A stretch of 64,000 nt of DNA from Nostoc sp. PCC 7524 (GTDB lineage: Bacteria > Cyanobacteriota > Cyanobacteriia > Cyanobacteriales > Nostocaceae). Below the pieces are notes generated by a model that saw nothing but the letters and a program-made list of their open reading frames with translations, did no database searches and was not told the DNA's origin. This document shows, piece by piece, positions 46,052 through 59,500 of this stretch. Position 1 is the first letter of the stretch. Every line of letters begins with the position of its first letter. The stretch spans positions 1,426,001-1,490,000 of the forward strand of contig NC_019684.1 in assembly GCF_000316645.1 (NCBI RefSeq). The letters are read 5' to 3'. Both the position numbers and the translations under genes were made by a program.

Positions 46052-46441
46052 CTATCCAGTTTTCGACTGAATCAAACTAGCGATCGCTTCCATCAATTCA
46101 TCTGGATCGATGGGTTTGGGTATGTGCATTTGAAACCCGGCGGCGATCGCTTGCTGTTGGTTGACTTCTCCGGCGTAAGCTGTCAGTGCGATCGCTGGGA
46201 TATTTCCTCCCTGTTGTGCTGGTTGCTGTCTCACCTGACGTATCAGCATATAACCATCTATCTCTGGCATAGCAATATCACTAATCAACACATCTGGTAG
46301 TGATTCAGACATTGCTTCTAAAGCTTCTGATGCTGAGGTGACAGCCGTTACTTCCGCACCATATTCTTCTAATATAAAAGTCACCAAGTCTCGGATATCC
46401 GGTTCATCATCTACTACCAACACTCGTGAACCTGTCAGCAT
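46052..46441 (-). CDS. Stand-alone response-regulator receiver protein
   Basis: 129 residues, a single CheY-like receiver domain with no output domain. Acidic pocket DDE (11-13), phosphoacceptor D55 in LISDIAMPEIDG, the switch Thr in ALTAY and Lys in PKPID are all present. In cyanobacteria such domains usually terminate large hybrid histidine kinases; here it is alone, next to an IS and repeats, and no kinase gene is visible in the window. It may be a diffusible phosphorelay carrier, or a remnant of a larger gene. Confidence 0.9.
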   Translation of the reverse strand: MLTGSRVLVVDDEPDIRDLVTFILEEYGAEVTAVTSASEALEAMSESLPDVLISDIAMPEIDGYMLIRQVRQQPAQQGGNIPAIALTAYAGEVNQQQAIAAGFQMHIPKPIDPDELMEAIASLIQSKTG

Positions 46442-46522
46442 AGGGAATTGAGAATGAGAAGTTGTTAATTATTTTTCCACACTGATTAATTTATCACACC
46501 TAAATAACATGGGAAGATGGTA

Positions 46523-46550
46523 GCCCTGTTCGCGCTAGCGTCGCGAAGGG
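46523..46550. repeat. GC-rich palindrome (TTCGCG-CTAGCGT-CGCGAA)
   Basis: GTTCGCGCTAGCGTCGCGAA forms a compact hairpin in an otherwise AT-rich gap between the response regulator and the rhomboid-like gene, and AAGTGTTGAG is directly repeated on its right. It looks like one of the interspersed hyper-palindromic repeats of Nostocales. Confidence 0.65.
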
Positions 46551-46595
46551 AAGTGTTGAGCAGGGTGGGAAGTGTTGAGTAAAAATTACTAGACT

Positions 46596-47309
46596 CTAGC
46601 CCCTTTTCAACCCCGATAACTTTCGCATATAAGCTGCACCAATAATCATACCTATAATCTGCATCCAGTAAGCTAGGCTAGCCTGATTTACACCTACAGG
46701 CGGAATGTTTAAACTGCCGATGCCGTAGAATAACTGTTGAATAAACCACCAAAATAAGTAGAAATAAGCTGGTAGCTGAATTGGGATATATATCAAAATT
46801 AAGGGCAAAATTGTATCTATTTTGGCTTGGGGATATTTCATCACGTAAGCCCCTAAAACAGCTGCGATCGCTCCATTTGCCCCAATCAATGGTACCGTTA
46901 AACTCGGTTCAATGAGGATTTGTCCTATTCCTGTTAAAACACCAGCAATAAGATAAAATCCCAAATACCGTCTATGTCCTAGAATATTCTCTACAGTCTT
47001 GCCAAACACCCACAAAAATAGCAAATTACCTAAAATCTGACTAAAACTGCCGTGAAGAAAGATTCCCAATAATAGAGAAAATAAACGTCCTACAACCACT
47101 ATCCAAGCGGCAGGATTAATGAACAGTGCATGATGAATAGCTGTACTCATCTGGGCTGGAATCACACCCCAAGCATTGACAAAAGCACCTAACTCGCCGC
47201 TAACTTCTAATTTGAGTTCCCATAAAAATATCAAGATATTAATACCAATCAACCAATAGTTAACCATTGGTTGCTTATAAGAACGTAAATTATCACTAAT
47301 AGGAATCAT
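46596..47309 (-). CDS. Rhomboid-family membrane protein lacking catalytic Ser and His
   Basis: 237 residues with about six membrane helices. The rhomboid fold is recognisable from [20 protein letters not shown], from [20 protein letters not shown], and from a last helix with the small-residue pattern [11 protein letters not shown]. Active rhomboids have GxSG and a His in the last helix. Here the serine position is N145 (GANG) and the histidine position Q217 (AYWMQIIGM), so both catalytic residues are replaced and the second His of the HGGWxH loop is Gln. It is probably an inactive pseudoprotease with a binding or chaperone role, though loss-of-function drift is possible. Confidence 0.85.
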   Translation of the reverse strand: MIPISDNLRSYKQPMVNYWLIGINILIFLWELKLEVSGELGAFVNAWGVIPAQMSTAIHHALFINPAAWIVVVGRLFSLLLGIFLHGSFSQILGNLLFLWVFGKTVENILGHRRYLGFYLIAGVLTGIGQILIEPSLTVPLIGANGAIAAVLGAYVMKYPQAKIDTILPLILIYIPIQLPAYFYLFWWFIQQLFYGIGSLNIPPVGVNQASLAYWMQIIGMIIGAAYMRKLSGLKRG

Positions 47310-47315
47310 AAGGGT

Positions 47316-47425
47316 TAGTCAATAGGTAATAGGCAATAGGCAATAGGCAATAGGCAATAGGCAATAGGCAATAGGTAATAGGCAATAGGTAATAGGTAAT
47401 AGGCAATAGGCAATAGGCAATAGTC
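47316..47425. repeat. AGGCAAT heptamer array
   Basis: About 15 tandem AGGCAAT/AGGTAAT heptamers between the giant surface-protein gene and the rhomboid-like gene. The same motif occurs three times inside the CIS operon. Confidence 0.9.
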
Positions 47426-47530
47426 ATTAGTTATTAGTTTTTCTCCTCTGCTCCCCTACTTCTTCCCAACGGTATCCGATGCAGGGATACATACCAAGCA
47501 GAGTAACTCTTTAAATTTACAAAGGTTAAG

Positions 47531-50500
47531 TTACATAATTTGTACCTCAATCGAATTCGTCGTCAAATTTCCAGCTATATCAGTAGCATGAAGGGTCAAT
47601 ATACGGACACCTGTTTGCACACCGGATAAATTCAATTCCTGGTCGAATTCCCCATTATCATCTACACTCACAGTTATTTCATTTCCCTGATCAAACTGAT
47701 AAGTTAAATTAGCAAGACCAGAGCCATTTTCTTGGACTGTGCCTTGCAATCTAGAGCCTAGTTGCAATTGTGCATTTGCAATTGGACTTGTGACATTAAG
47801 TAAGGGAGCCTTAGTATCAACTCGCCATTCAAATGTGGAGGGGAGACTAACGTTACCAGCAGCGTCTATGGCTTTGACACTAATTTGTTGAACTCCATCA
47901 GCCAAAGCAGTAGCTTCAATTTGCCAGGTTCCGTTACTGGGGGTTTTACCTAAAATCTCAACCTGATTAAATAGCTCAACCCAGGTGTTAACTTCTGCTT
48001 CTCCCGTCAGTAGTGGGCTATTAGTATTTACCTGATCTACAGTGATGTCTGTGGGTGCAAGAGGATCTGTGGTGTCTAAGATAAAGTCAAGAGCAAAAGT
48101 TTTTTCTTCTTTCCAGGCATTCATAGCTTTAAGTGATAAGGTGTAGCTACCATCCTGCAAGTTTTGACCATTTATTTGGGCTAACAGTTGTCGGCTTAAG
48201 ACAAAACTACCATCTGGTTTTAGCTGAGACAAGATATCGACAAAACCATCAGTTCCTAACAGACTGGCTTGTAGTTGGGTAATTGGCGTTAGAGATAACA
48301 GATTACCCTCCACTGCAAAATCTGAAGTGATACCATCCAATTGGCTTATACCTGTATCATTAACCAAAGCAGCCAGTAATTGGGGAGATGTGTTGTTAAA
48401 TGTGCCGTTATCTAGGGCATACTTCAACAATCGCTGACCTAAATTTGTTTGTGACCAAACCTTGCCTTTAGCGATTAATTCAGATAATGTCAATCCTTTA
48501 CCAACAGCACCTTTGAGTTGGAAAATAATGTCATTAAAATCCTTGTCAGATTTGCCATCTAAACGCAAATCTTCAAAACCGAAGACACCACCATTCAAAT
48601 CGCCAGGGTCTAGCCGTCCCATTTGAGTTAGTCCTCTAGGATTAGCCGCAGATATGGAGAATAAAGGACGTTTAGCACCATTAATGGCTGCATTATTGAA
48701 AACTTCCTGTACAGTGCCATTGGGAACAAGGACAAAGGCAAATCTGGTGTTGGCGTTGAGTTGAACAGTGATCGGTGCTGAATAAATACCATCATTTTTG
48801 TCTACTTCTCCTAATTCACCTTGGAAGCGCGCTCCTTGGATAGAATCGGAGATGAGGATGTAGCCTAAATTTGAGTTACTGAGGGCGCGACGGGCTGCTT
48901 CTCTGACAAATTCCGTAGAACCAGGAGCTAATGTGTCCATGCCTTCTAAGCTGAAAAGAGCCAGTTCTCCATTATAGGTACCTGCATCGGCTAAAAAGTC
49001 AACAGTGATTTGCCCAGTGAGATTGACTAGGAAGATACCAACTGGTAAGGATTCAACAGTCAATGGTGGTTGTACAGGAGGGGGTGAGACAATTGTAGCT
49101 TGATTGAATGGTTTGACCGTGACGGTTAGGCGATCGCTAGTTACAGCACCATCATCATCAGTAACTGTCAGGGTAACAGTAAAAGAGCCACTTTCTGTGT
49201 AGGTGTAGATGGGTTTGAGAGTTCCTGTAGCTGTAACGCCATTGCCAAAGTCCCAATTAATGGTATGGGTGTCCAAAGTACCAACATCGCTGAAACTGCC
49301 ACTCAAGTTAATCAAGCCACCTTTGTTAATAGTTTGAGCCTTACCAGCTTTGACTACTGGAGCAACATTGTTCACTGTGACATTAAATTGTTGAGAAGTT
49401 ACTCCACCATCATCATCTGTTACGGTAAGAGTACCGATATAAATGCCATTATCACCATAGATATGTTTTACTGCTGAACCAGTAACTTTAGTGCTACCAT
49501 CACCAAAATCCCAAATATAGGTAAGGTTGTCATTTTTAACATCAGTTGCTAATGCACTGAAACTACCTTCTTGTCCTTCATTTAAGGATGTGGGAACTTC
49601 AATGCTGGTAATACTGGGTATAACATTATTAACTATCAAGTTAAAGCTGATTTGTGTTCTAGCACCCTCGCTATCTTCTGCAGTGATGATGACTGTTTGA
49701 GTTTCATTTGGTCCATCAGTGCTGTTAAATTCCCAACTCCAAGTACCATCTTGTTTTTGGGTTACTGTTCCTCTTGATGCTGTGAGGGTGACAATATCAT
49801 TACCAATGTCACTGAATGTACCACTGTTAATAGCAGTCTGTCCTTCTTGAATATTGACTTCACTCTCAACAACAGTCAATTGAGGTGCAACATTATTAAC
49901 CGTGACATTCAAACTCTGACTCGTCTCACCGCCATCTCCGTCGGAGACAATGACAGTAATAGTATAGATTCCGTTGTCACGATAGCTATGATTAACTTCT
50001 GCTCCGGTGACTTCTGGGCTACCATCGCCAAAGTTCCAAGTATAAGTTAGGGTATCATTTCCTGGGTCAGACGCGATCGCTCTCCAAGTTCCTGGCGTTC
50101 CTTCGTTGAGGTTAGTATCACCCGTTAGGCTGCTAATCACAGGAGCAATATTGTTAACCGTGACATTCAAACTCCTACTTGTCTCACCACCATCATCATC
50201 GGTAACGGTGAGGGTAACAGTATAGATTCCGTTGTCACGATAGCTATGATTAACTTCTGCTCCGGTGACTTCTGGGCTACCATCGCCAAAGTTCCAAGTA
50301 TAAGTTAGGGTATCATCTCCTGAGTCAGACGCGATCGCTCTCCAAGTTCCTGGCGTTCCTTCGTTGAGGTTAGTATCACCCGTTAGGCTGCTAATCACAG
50401 GAGTAATATTGTAAACCTCGATGGTTTCGTCATATCGTGCTGTACCTTGGTTGACGGTGAAGATTTCGTTAACAGCAGCAGACTGAGGCGTATGCAGAGT

Positions 50501-53500
50501 ATCTACATCATTAGAAGAACCACTATCGCTGAAGCTAACAAAAGTGCCACCAGTTAGGCTATTTCTCAGGTTAAAGGTATCTGATCCTTCACCTCCATCA
50601 ACATATACTCTTTGAGCATCAGCATCATTGATGTTAAATTTGTCTGCCCCTGCTTGACCAGATATCCGTAAGACTTCAATACCACTGTAATTAACTACAT
50701 TATCTGTTCCCAAAGTAACAGCGTTGGTGTGCAGAACTAAATAGTCATCTCCAACGCTACCCAGGAGCGTGAGTTGATCTGCATTGTTTCCACCTGAGTC
50801 GCTGACTGTTGCATCCACAACTTGATCCAGGTAGATTTTGATTTGGTCAGAACCACCCGCACCATCAACGTGAACTTCACCACTCCATTGCTCAACCGTG
50901 ATGACATCACCAGCAGCACCACCCGTTAGAGTTGCAATTGCTACGTTTTTAAGTTCTAACTCATCAAAGTTATTAACCGTGAGCAGATTATCAACCAAGC
51001 GTAAATCAGCATCAACATTGACATTAAGGTGGTTGTCATCAGCACCACCATCGAAGCTAAACTTGCCGTTAACTGGAACGTATTCAGCCCCTTCCGGTAG
51101 TTCGTCACCCGATTGAGCATCGCCAAAGTCACCAGATAGAGTATAGCCTTCTGCTCTGGGTGGGGTAAGATTTTCTGAGAGAACTGTTAAGGTGTCATCC
51201 CCTACGCCTGTTTCCAGACTAAAGTTCTGTAGCCCTAAAGCGGTTAGACCAGCTTCTTCTATCGTGATTTGGTCGTTGGCGTTACCTGTTCGGACTCCCA
51301 CATCTGCCACATCAAAGAAGTTGAAGTCAGATATAGTCATTCCTCCCACCGTACCTTTCAACACATTTGCCTGACCACCTGTAAGGAGAATTTCATTATT
51401 GATAATGTCTGTGACGCGGGTGGGGGGAGATACTTCCCGCAGATAGACATAACCCGCTCCAGACGTATCAATTGGAAGACCAGGACGGCCATTAAGTTGC
51501 GGCGCTCCGAGCATGACTGTGTTACCACTGATAGCTACGGCATAACCTAGTTGATCCCCAGCCCCAGTATCTTCATTATCCAAGGGATCAACGACAGTTT
51601 CGAGTCGCCAGTTGCCATTCTTATAGCCATAAGCGAAAGCTTCTCCGGTATCCTCTAGAACGGTATTTGAGTTAATTATCCGATCACGCCCATACGCACC
51701 TACTACAATGCGTTCGCCATCAATCGTAACCGCGTGACCAAAGTAATCGTTGGTTTGACCAATGCCTAGTTCGAGTTTATTCGTTTCTACCCAATTGTTA
51801 CCATTCCAGTTAAAGGTGTAGGCTGCACCTTTATTATTATCTCCGGGAGCGCCGACTACGAGCCATTCATCGCTAATGTCTACCGATTGACCAAAGTCGT
51901 CGTCAATGATTGCATCTGAATATTTCAAGCCAGCCTGGAGTGTCCAATTAGAACCATTATCGGTATAAACATAAACGCCACTATCTACGAAAATAGGACC
52001 TAAACCACCTAAAGTCCCTCTACCTCCTGGTGAGCCGATAGCAATAGTATCACCATCTACTGCGACGGCTGTGCCGAATTCACTCAAGTAGCCAAAGAAA
52101 CCAGGATATGATAGTCTATTACTCAGTTCCCAAGTGTTGATGTTGAGTTCATAAACGAAAGCACTGGCAGATTCTGCTGCTCCCACTACCAGAGTATCTA
52201 CATCAATATCTACGGCTGAACCGAAGCCACTGGCACTATTGCTCAGGTTAGTTTGCTGCGTCCAATTGTCCCCAATGCGATTGAAGACATAGACACTGTT
52301 TGCACCCGTCGCTCCGATTGCCACTGTGTCGCCGCTAATTGCCACACTCGCACCAAATTTGTCATCAAGTTCAATGCCTTCAGCTTGTAGGGTTGCTTCT
52401 AAATTCCAAACTCCCGCCTCATTTTGGGTGTAAATAAACGCAGCCCCGCGTCCGTCATAATCCTGCGCCCCTACTACGGCGGTGTTGCCGTCTATTGCCA
52501 TGCTGACACCGAGTTTGGCAGTTTTTAGTTTGTCTGGCGTGACGACTGTATCAATAGCAGTCCAAGCTGGTCCGCGTTGACGGAAGTTGTAGAGGGTTTG
52601 GGGAATGCTAGAAACAGTGGGATCTGAGCCAATGATATAGTGACCTTCACTGATAATCGAAGAACCCACCCCAAAGCGACGATTCTTAGTAAGGTCATTT
52701 TGCATTTCGTTGGTGGAGCTATTCAGTTGATAGGGATAAAGGGTAAGGTTTAAGAAACTGCCAGAGGAGGCATCAAAGAGATAAGTTAAGCCTGTGTTGT
52801 TGCTATCGATCGGATTACCAATCAGCATCCGATTTCCTTGAATACTAATTTCACTTCCAAAACTAGTGGAGCTACCTTTTGTCCAATTACTGCCACTGCG
52901 AGTATAGGTAGTCACATTATACCAGTTATTGAAGTCTGGCAAAGGTTCGGAAACATAAAATCGGGAAGAGTTGTAAGCTGCGATCGCTCTTCCGAGTCCA
53001 GTTCCTTGTTCATCATCGAGATAAGTTGGTCGAGTTGGGGTGTCAAAAACATCAGTGCTGCTACCATCCATGACTCGCACCCGCCAAGGAGAATATTCAC
53101 TTAGACCCAGGTCATAAACCGCCACAGCATCTTGACCTGGTGCGCCGACAAAGACCTGATTGCCGACAATATCTAGCTCTGCACCCCACTTGGAGTTTCT
53201 TAGAGCAGAATAAGATTCTCGGAAAATGTCTCTATTAGGAATTGTACTCAGTAAAGTAAACCAAGTATCATTATCGCTGCTGCCAAAATCTTCAAAGTCA
53301 AATGTACCACTACCTTCAAGTGTTTTATAGTAACCAACACCAGCTACCGAGGACACCACGCCAATTGCGTTGCCAGAAACACTCATTTGCTGGTATGTAC
53401 CATTCGGAGGAGTGTGGTTTCCAAGACCATAGTTATACGTGTTGTTTGAAATTGTTACAGACCCTGTAGCAGATCCGTTCAGAGTACCAACTAACAACAG

Positions 53501-56500
53501 GTCGATATCATAATTGTCATCGATACTATGGTTAACAGTCGTGAAACTATCAAAACTGTTATTGACTCGGTAACTCATATCATTATCGCCATAAATAGAG
53601 ACCATGAGGGCATAGGTTCTTGGAGCAAGTGTAATTCGACCGTTGCTCAATCCATAACCTCTATCACTTGGTTGTGTATGCAAACCTAAACCAAAATAAC
53701 CCGATCCTTCAATCCAAACTTGATTCCAACCACTAGGTTCGTAGTAATAGGAAGTGGTTTCTGGCAAATCATTGCGATAAGGCATCAAAACGCGGTCTCG
53801 CGTCCAAGAGCTACCATTTAACTTAAAGGTATGGATAACGCCAGTTGCGCCTAAATCAATCTCATGACCTGTATCAGCACGGTTAGTAGAGTAATAACGA
53901 AGATTCGCATCTTCTGCTCCAACTACTAAATTCGAGCCATCAATTGCCACCGAAGAACCAAAGCGACCATTTCCGTATAGAGAACCGTTAAGAATCGAGG
54001 AAGGACTATTTGACCATTCCTCTCCAGTCCAGGTATAAACATAAACTTGGTTACTACCTGGCGCACCAATTACTAGACGATTGCCATCGGAGTCAATATC
54101 CGCCCCAAAACCACTTGCCCCAGTAAAGGTAGTAGAAGGTCGCCAATAGAGTCCTTCGTTAACATAACTGAGTACCGTATTGCTATCATCGGCAGCCACA
54201 AATAAGGTGCGAGTGCTTGGATCATAGTGAGTAAACTCCCCGAATCCTGCCAGATTATTAACCAAGGTTTCTGCTCTGAGATTCGGGTTGGTGACTGCCG
54301 GAAGAACATTATTAGTAGTAAAGGTGCGGAATGCTCCCACATCTCCTCGGACAATCTGATTACTATTATTGACATCATTAAAACCTGGCATTCCCACAAT
54401 CACTTTCGTTCCAGCAACAGCAATCCCAGCACCAAAATGATCCGCTAAGGGAGCATCAGGGTCAGACCCAGCCGGAGAATTTGCCATCAAGCGTCCAGAG
54501 CTACTTGCCCCACTAGAGCGTACCCAAGTCTTGCCATTGCCTGAACCCAGATCAGGGAGTTCATAGAAAACGTAGGCTGCCCCCACATCAATGTCATTAG
54601 CATCATCGTAGCCAGGCGCACCCACTGCCACATAATCACCATCAAGTGCAACACTCAGACCGAAGCGATCGCCTGCTCGTCCCTCACTAGAAGCGTCTGC
54701 TGAGGGCAGACCTCCATCCGCAGTCAAACGCGCCACTCGTTCCCAATTATTACCAGAGCGGTCAAACACAAAGGCACGACCTTGGTCTGTTGCACTATTC
54801 CCGATACCATCCCACAATGGCGCACCTACGACAATCCGGTTTCCATCCATTGCCAAAGCATGACCGAACGCTTCCCCTCGATTAGCTTCTGAAGGAGTCA
54901 GAGTATCAGTATAAGACCAAGAGCCATTGTTATTTCGATAAACCTTAACAATTCCTGCCCCATTCGCATCGCTAGAGTTAGGCAAGCCAACCGCAGCGTA
55001 ATTTCCATCAACAGTCACGGCTTGCCCTAAGTCTCCACTTTCATTCCACCTTTGCGTCTGACTCCAATTACTTCCACTGCCTTCAAAGATATAGGCACTA
55101 TCATTAGTATTATTTCCAAACCCAGGCGCACCCACAATCACTACACTTTGAGAAATATCTACCGCTCTCCCAAAGGCATCACCTGCTTCAGCATCTAGCG
55201 GAGTTAATTTCGCAACTTGTTGCCATCTCCCGTTACTACGTTCAAAGATATAAACTGCACCTGCATCAGTACCATTGCCATCATCCTTTGGCGCACCCAC
55301 CACAATTTGATTATTTTCAATTGCCACCGCATAACCAAAACCTTGTCCTGCCTCTGCCTTATCTTCAGGATAGAGTTTCGCGGTTTCTTTCCAAGCACTG
55401 CCATTCCACTCATAGACATAAACTACACCGTAGTCTGCACCATCTAGTTGCGCTCCCACAACCATCGTGTTGCCATCCACTGCCATTGCATTAGCTTCTG
55501 GCATGAAGGAGAGAGGATTGTTTTGGCTATCATACAGTCGCCCGTTGTTCTCTGTGAGAACATTTCCTCTGCTATCAACCCACTTTCCATCGTCCTTTCG
55601 GCGTTGGATTTCTCTTCCATAGCTGTCTATAAGATTTCCGACTGCACTGCCTAGATAGAGTGGCTCTAAAGCATCATCAATGGTGAGCTTTTGCTCTTGC
55701 GTCCAAGTAATTACCCCATCAACAGTTACTACCTGCAAACTGATTGAAGTCAGTTGTAAATCCTCTATCGCCACTGAACCTAAGCTGAGATTAGCTTGCT
55801 CATCAGGCGTAACCACTTGGAAATCTGGGAAGCCGTGAACCACTAACGGTTCTATATTCGTCAGGTTAAATTGATTACCATTGAGGCGAATTTCGCCGGA
55901 ACGGTTGTCTGTACTGCTAGGAATGTATTCTCCTCCAGTTGTCGTACCATCACCAGCCAAGCGGAACTTATCACCAATGATGTCGTTAGTGCCACCATTA
56001 AAGGTAACGTTGAGATTGGTAGCAGAAACTCCTGTTTTAAAATCAGCAAAGAAAATATCATCCCCTGCTTGTCCATTGAAGACTACGCTGTTACCTTGTA
56101 AGTCTACTGCGTTTTCGAGGTTAAACGTATCTTTTCCTGCACCACCGTCAACAGTAATATTGTGGTCATACTGATTATTAGTCAACTGCACCACATCGTC
56201 ACCGCTACCTAAAGTAACTCGTATAGTTTCGGTAGTCAGAGAATTGATATTTAATGAACTGTTTTTTCCTGCATTAGAAAGAACAATACCCGCATAGTTG
56301 TGAGTGGTCGGGTCTTCGCCCAATACTGTGGTGTAAAAGTCCAAGAAGGTATCAGAAATACCATCTGCGTCATCGCTATCATCGGTGGGGAAAAGTTGAG
56401 CAAAACTATTTTGGTTAAAGGCTAGATTCGCATTGGCTTCATTGGCATTATCGAGGAAGTGTAAGACATCATTACCTCCTTGCCCGTTAATAATCAGTGG

Positions 56501-59500
56501 GATACCTTTAACGCTATCGGCAGTGGGATTTTCAAGATCAATGGCAAAATTATCTAAGCTGTATGTGCCGGTATTGCCAAGTAGTTCACCAACATAGATT
56601 TGATCTGCTCCTAATCCCGCATTAATCGTAAAGCTGGCGGCTTTTCCGCCTAGAACATCTTGCTCTCGGTGCGTACCTTCGACATTAATGGTGTCGTTTT
56701 CTTGACCGGCATTCAAGACTAGATTTTCAATAGTGCGATATTGCACATTTGCTATACCACTCCGGTTAAAGGTGGTGGTATCTATAGGCCAATTTGTACC
56801 ATCTTGAAGTTGGCGAGTTCCAGTAATTGCATTACTAAAGGTGTAAGTTTGAGAAATGTTACTATCTTGATCATTAAGATAGAGAGTATCGTTGGCTTCG
56901 GGACCTTCCCCTTCAATTATGAGTTGCCCTACGATTTCATCAAGGCTACCCTTGGTTTCCTGACCCGATACAGTTCCTATATAGACCGTATCAACGCCTC
57001 CACCCGTTTTCAGAGTCGTGGTCAAATCTGCATCAGTTTTTGATACATAGAAAGTGTCATCTTGTTCACCCAAGCGAATCTCAATGACGTTGACGTTGGC
57101 AAAGGTGACAGCACCTGTCATGTCTAACCCAGTAACAGTATCTCCTCGATACGTTCCAATATTGGCGTTGTCATCACCTGAATCATCCAGAATTAGGGTT
57201 TCGCCATCTAACTGCACTATTCCGCGCAGGAAATCTACTCGCTTAGTAAAGTTAGGTTCAAGTCCGGTAGCTGTAGAACTAACGGTGAGGGTATCATTGC
57301 CACCATTACCAAAGATATTAGTTTCCCCTTTATAGGTGCTATCAATGACAAAGCTATCATCTCCTGTACCCAGTTGCACATTAACGGTTTCGACATCACT
57401 GCTGATGGTATCAAGTCCGTTGGTAGTGGTGCGAGTGGCGTAGTAAATTGCCCCTGGATAGTTACCACCCAAGTCATCGTCATATCCTGCACCAAAGCGA
57501 GTATGGGTGCTGAGGAGTCCATTATTCCCCATTTCTAGCCCAGTGATACTAATGGCACTGAGTTGGTCGGGGTCAATTCCAGTCTGTGAATCAAGGGGTG
57601 CGGTGGCGTTACCGAAAACATTAAGGGTATCTTCCCCGATTCCACCCTTGAAGGTGACAATACCACTAATATCAGCTAAGGAATTATTGTCATTTCCCAC
57701 ATTGAGGATATCATTTCCGCTTTGGCTATAGACTTCAGCAATAGTCTGGGCAGACAAGCCTTTGACCCGGAAGGTATCATTCCCACTGCCCAAACCAACC
57801 ATCAAGAAGGCACTTTGGAAGCCGTTTTCTTGACTATCGGCGGGAATATCGAGATCAATCTGTCCACTCATGCCGAGTCCAGTCAGGGTATCCACGCCAT
57901 TAGCATTGGTGATTTCTCCGGTAACAGGGTTGGTGCTACCGATGGTGCTGGCATAGACTACATCCCGTGTTCCGCCATTACCACCCAATCCAGTTTCAAT
58001 GGTAACAGTCGCCTGAATTGTATCGAGAGTACCATTGAGAACCGTCAAGGGGTCAACGGCATGATCATCAAAGAAGCCCTGGGTCATGAACAGGTCTTTG
58101 GCTGCATTGCTACTGAGGTAGTAGCGGTCTGCACCCTCTTGTCCTTGGAGGGTCAGGGGAATTGCCGTTCCCTGGACAAAAAAGCGGTCTGCGCCCGCAT
58201 TCCCTTGCAAACGAGTAATAATTCCGTTGGCGTTAATTCCTGCCGTTCCTAATAGTTGGATATAATCAACCTCATTTCCCCCAGTAATTTCTACTGTAGG
58301 TGCTTGAACATCTCCCTCAATAGTGATGGTAGTCCCGATATTTTCATCTCGTTCTTCTCCGTCAACCCCGCCATAGTCGCCTCGCAGAGTGGCAGTTGTG
58401 GCTGCTTGGATAAGGGTAGATAAGGGAATATTAATGTCGTCGCCAGCATCTATAAGGATTGAGCCATTTGGTGCAGTGACAATCCCACCGGTTACAGCAG
58501 TTCCTATGATAGTTGTGCCATTCCCAGCCAGGAGGTTGAAGTTTTCGGGTAAGGGGTCACTACTGCCAGCAATGGTATCCTGAGTATCTAGGACGCTGAG
58601 GCGAATATCTCCAGTGGTGGCTTCTACCCGCATCACATTTAGAGAGCCGTTAATCTGTTTGAGGTAGATGTCTTGGGTTGCAGTGCTGTAGAGTCGTCCT
58701 TGTTCTGGTATTCCTGTTGTGATTTGGAGAGAATTATTTTGTTGATAACTGCCAGCACCGTATATTTCTAAATCATTGTCCACTGCACCGATGCTTCCAC
58801 CATTGACGATTAAATCGAGGTTCGTCCCTTGGATATCTGCTAAGTCTTCGGTTTCAACAATACCATCAAGAATTGAACCTGATAGGGTGAGGAGGGAGAC
58901 ATCTGCGTTGTTAGAAACTACTCCATCTAGACTGAGATTGCCTGCGGTTTCGGTGAGGAAGATACTGTTATTGGCTTCGGCGTAAACATGACCAAGAGAA
59001 TTAAAGGAGGAGTCAATTTCAAAGAAGTCAGTAGCTGTCCCAATTCCGGCGGTGGCATTGAGGGTGATATTGTTACCGATGACCAAGGCAGTTGCACCGT
59101 TATCTCCTGGCGTACTTTCAAGGATTCCGCCATCAGAGACAGTTAGGACGACATCACCAGCATTTGCCTGGATACGGTTAACTCGGAGATTTCCTTCAGT
59201 TTCAACAAAAGTGAGATTACCGTGGAATAAGGCACTGATATCGCCACTATCACCATGATTGGTGTTGGCAATCAAATCAATTTGCGGATCATTAGTTTCG
59301 CTGTTAGCAGCTTCTAGGTTTATATTCACCCCGTTAATTTGATCAAAGGTGAATCCGCTATCTATATTTACAGCTTGGCTAGTATCGGCAAAGAGGCGGA
59401 AGTCTAGGTCTGAAGGTGCTGTTGAGGTGTCAGGGCGGAAGAATTCTTGGTAAGTAGTGGAAGTTCCGCCATTGACAGAAACTTTTACACCTGCTGCTGT

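Noticed and set aside
47316..47425. CRISPR array or origin iterons
   Set aside because: Uniform AGGCAAT heptamers without spacers, and the same motif is scattered elsewhere; no dnaA/rep gene nearby.
57722..58252. Long plus-strand open frames (such as this 176-codon one) within the giant gene
   Set aside because: They are antisense shadows of a continuous 16.5-kb reverse coding frame with clear domain content.
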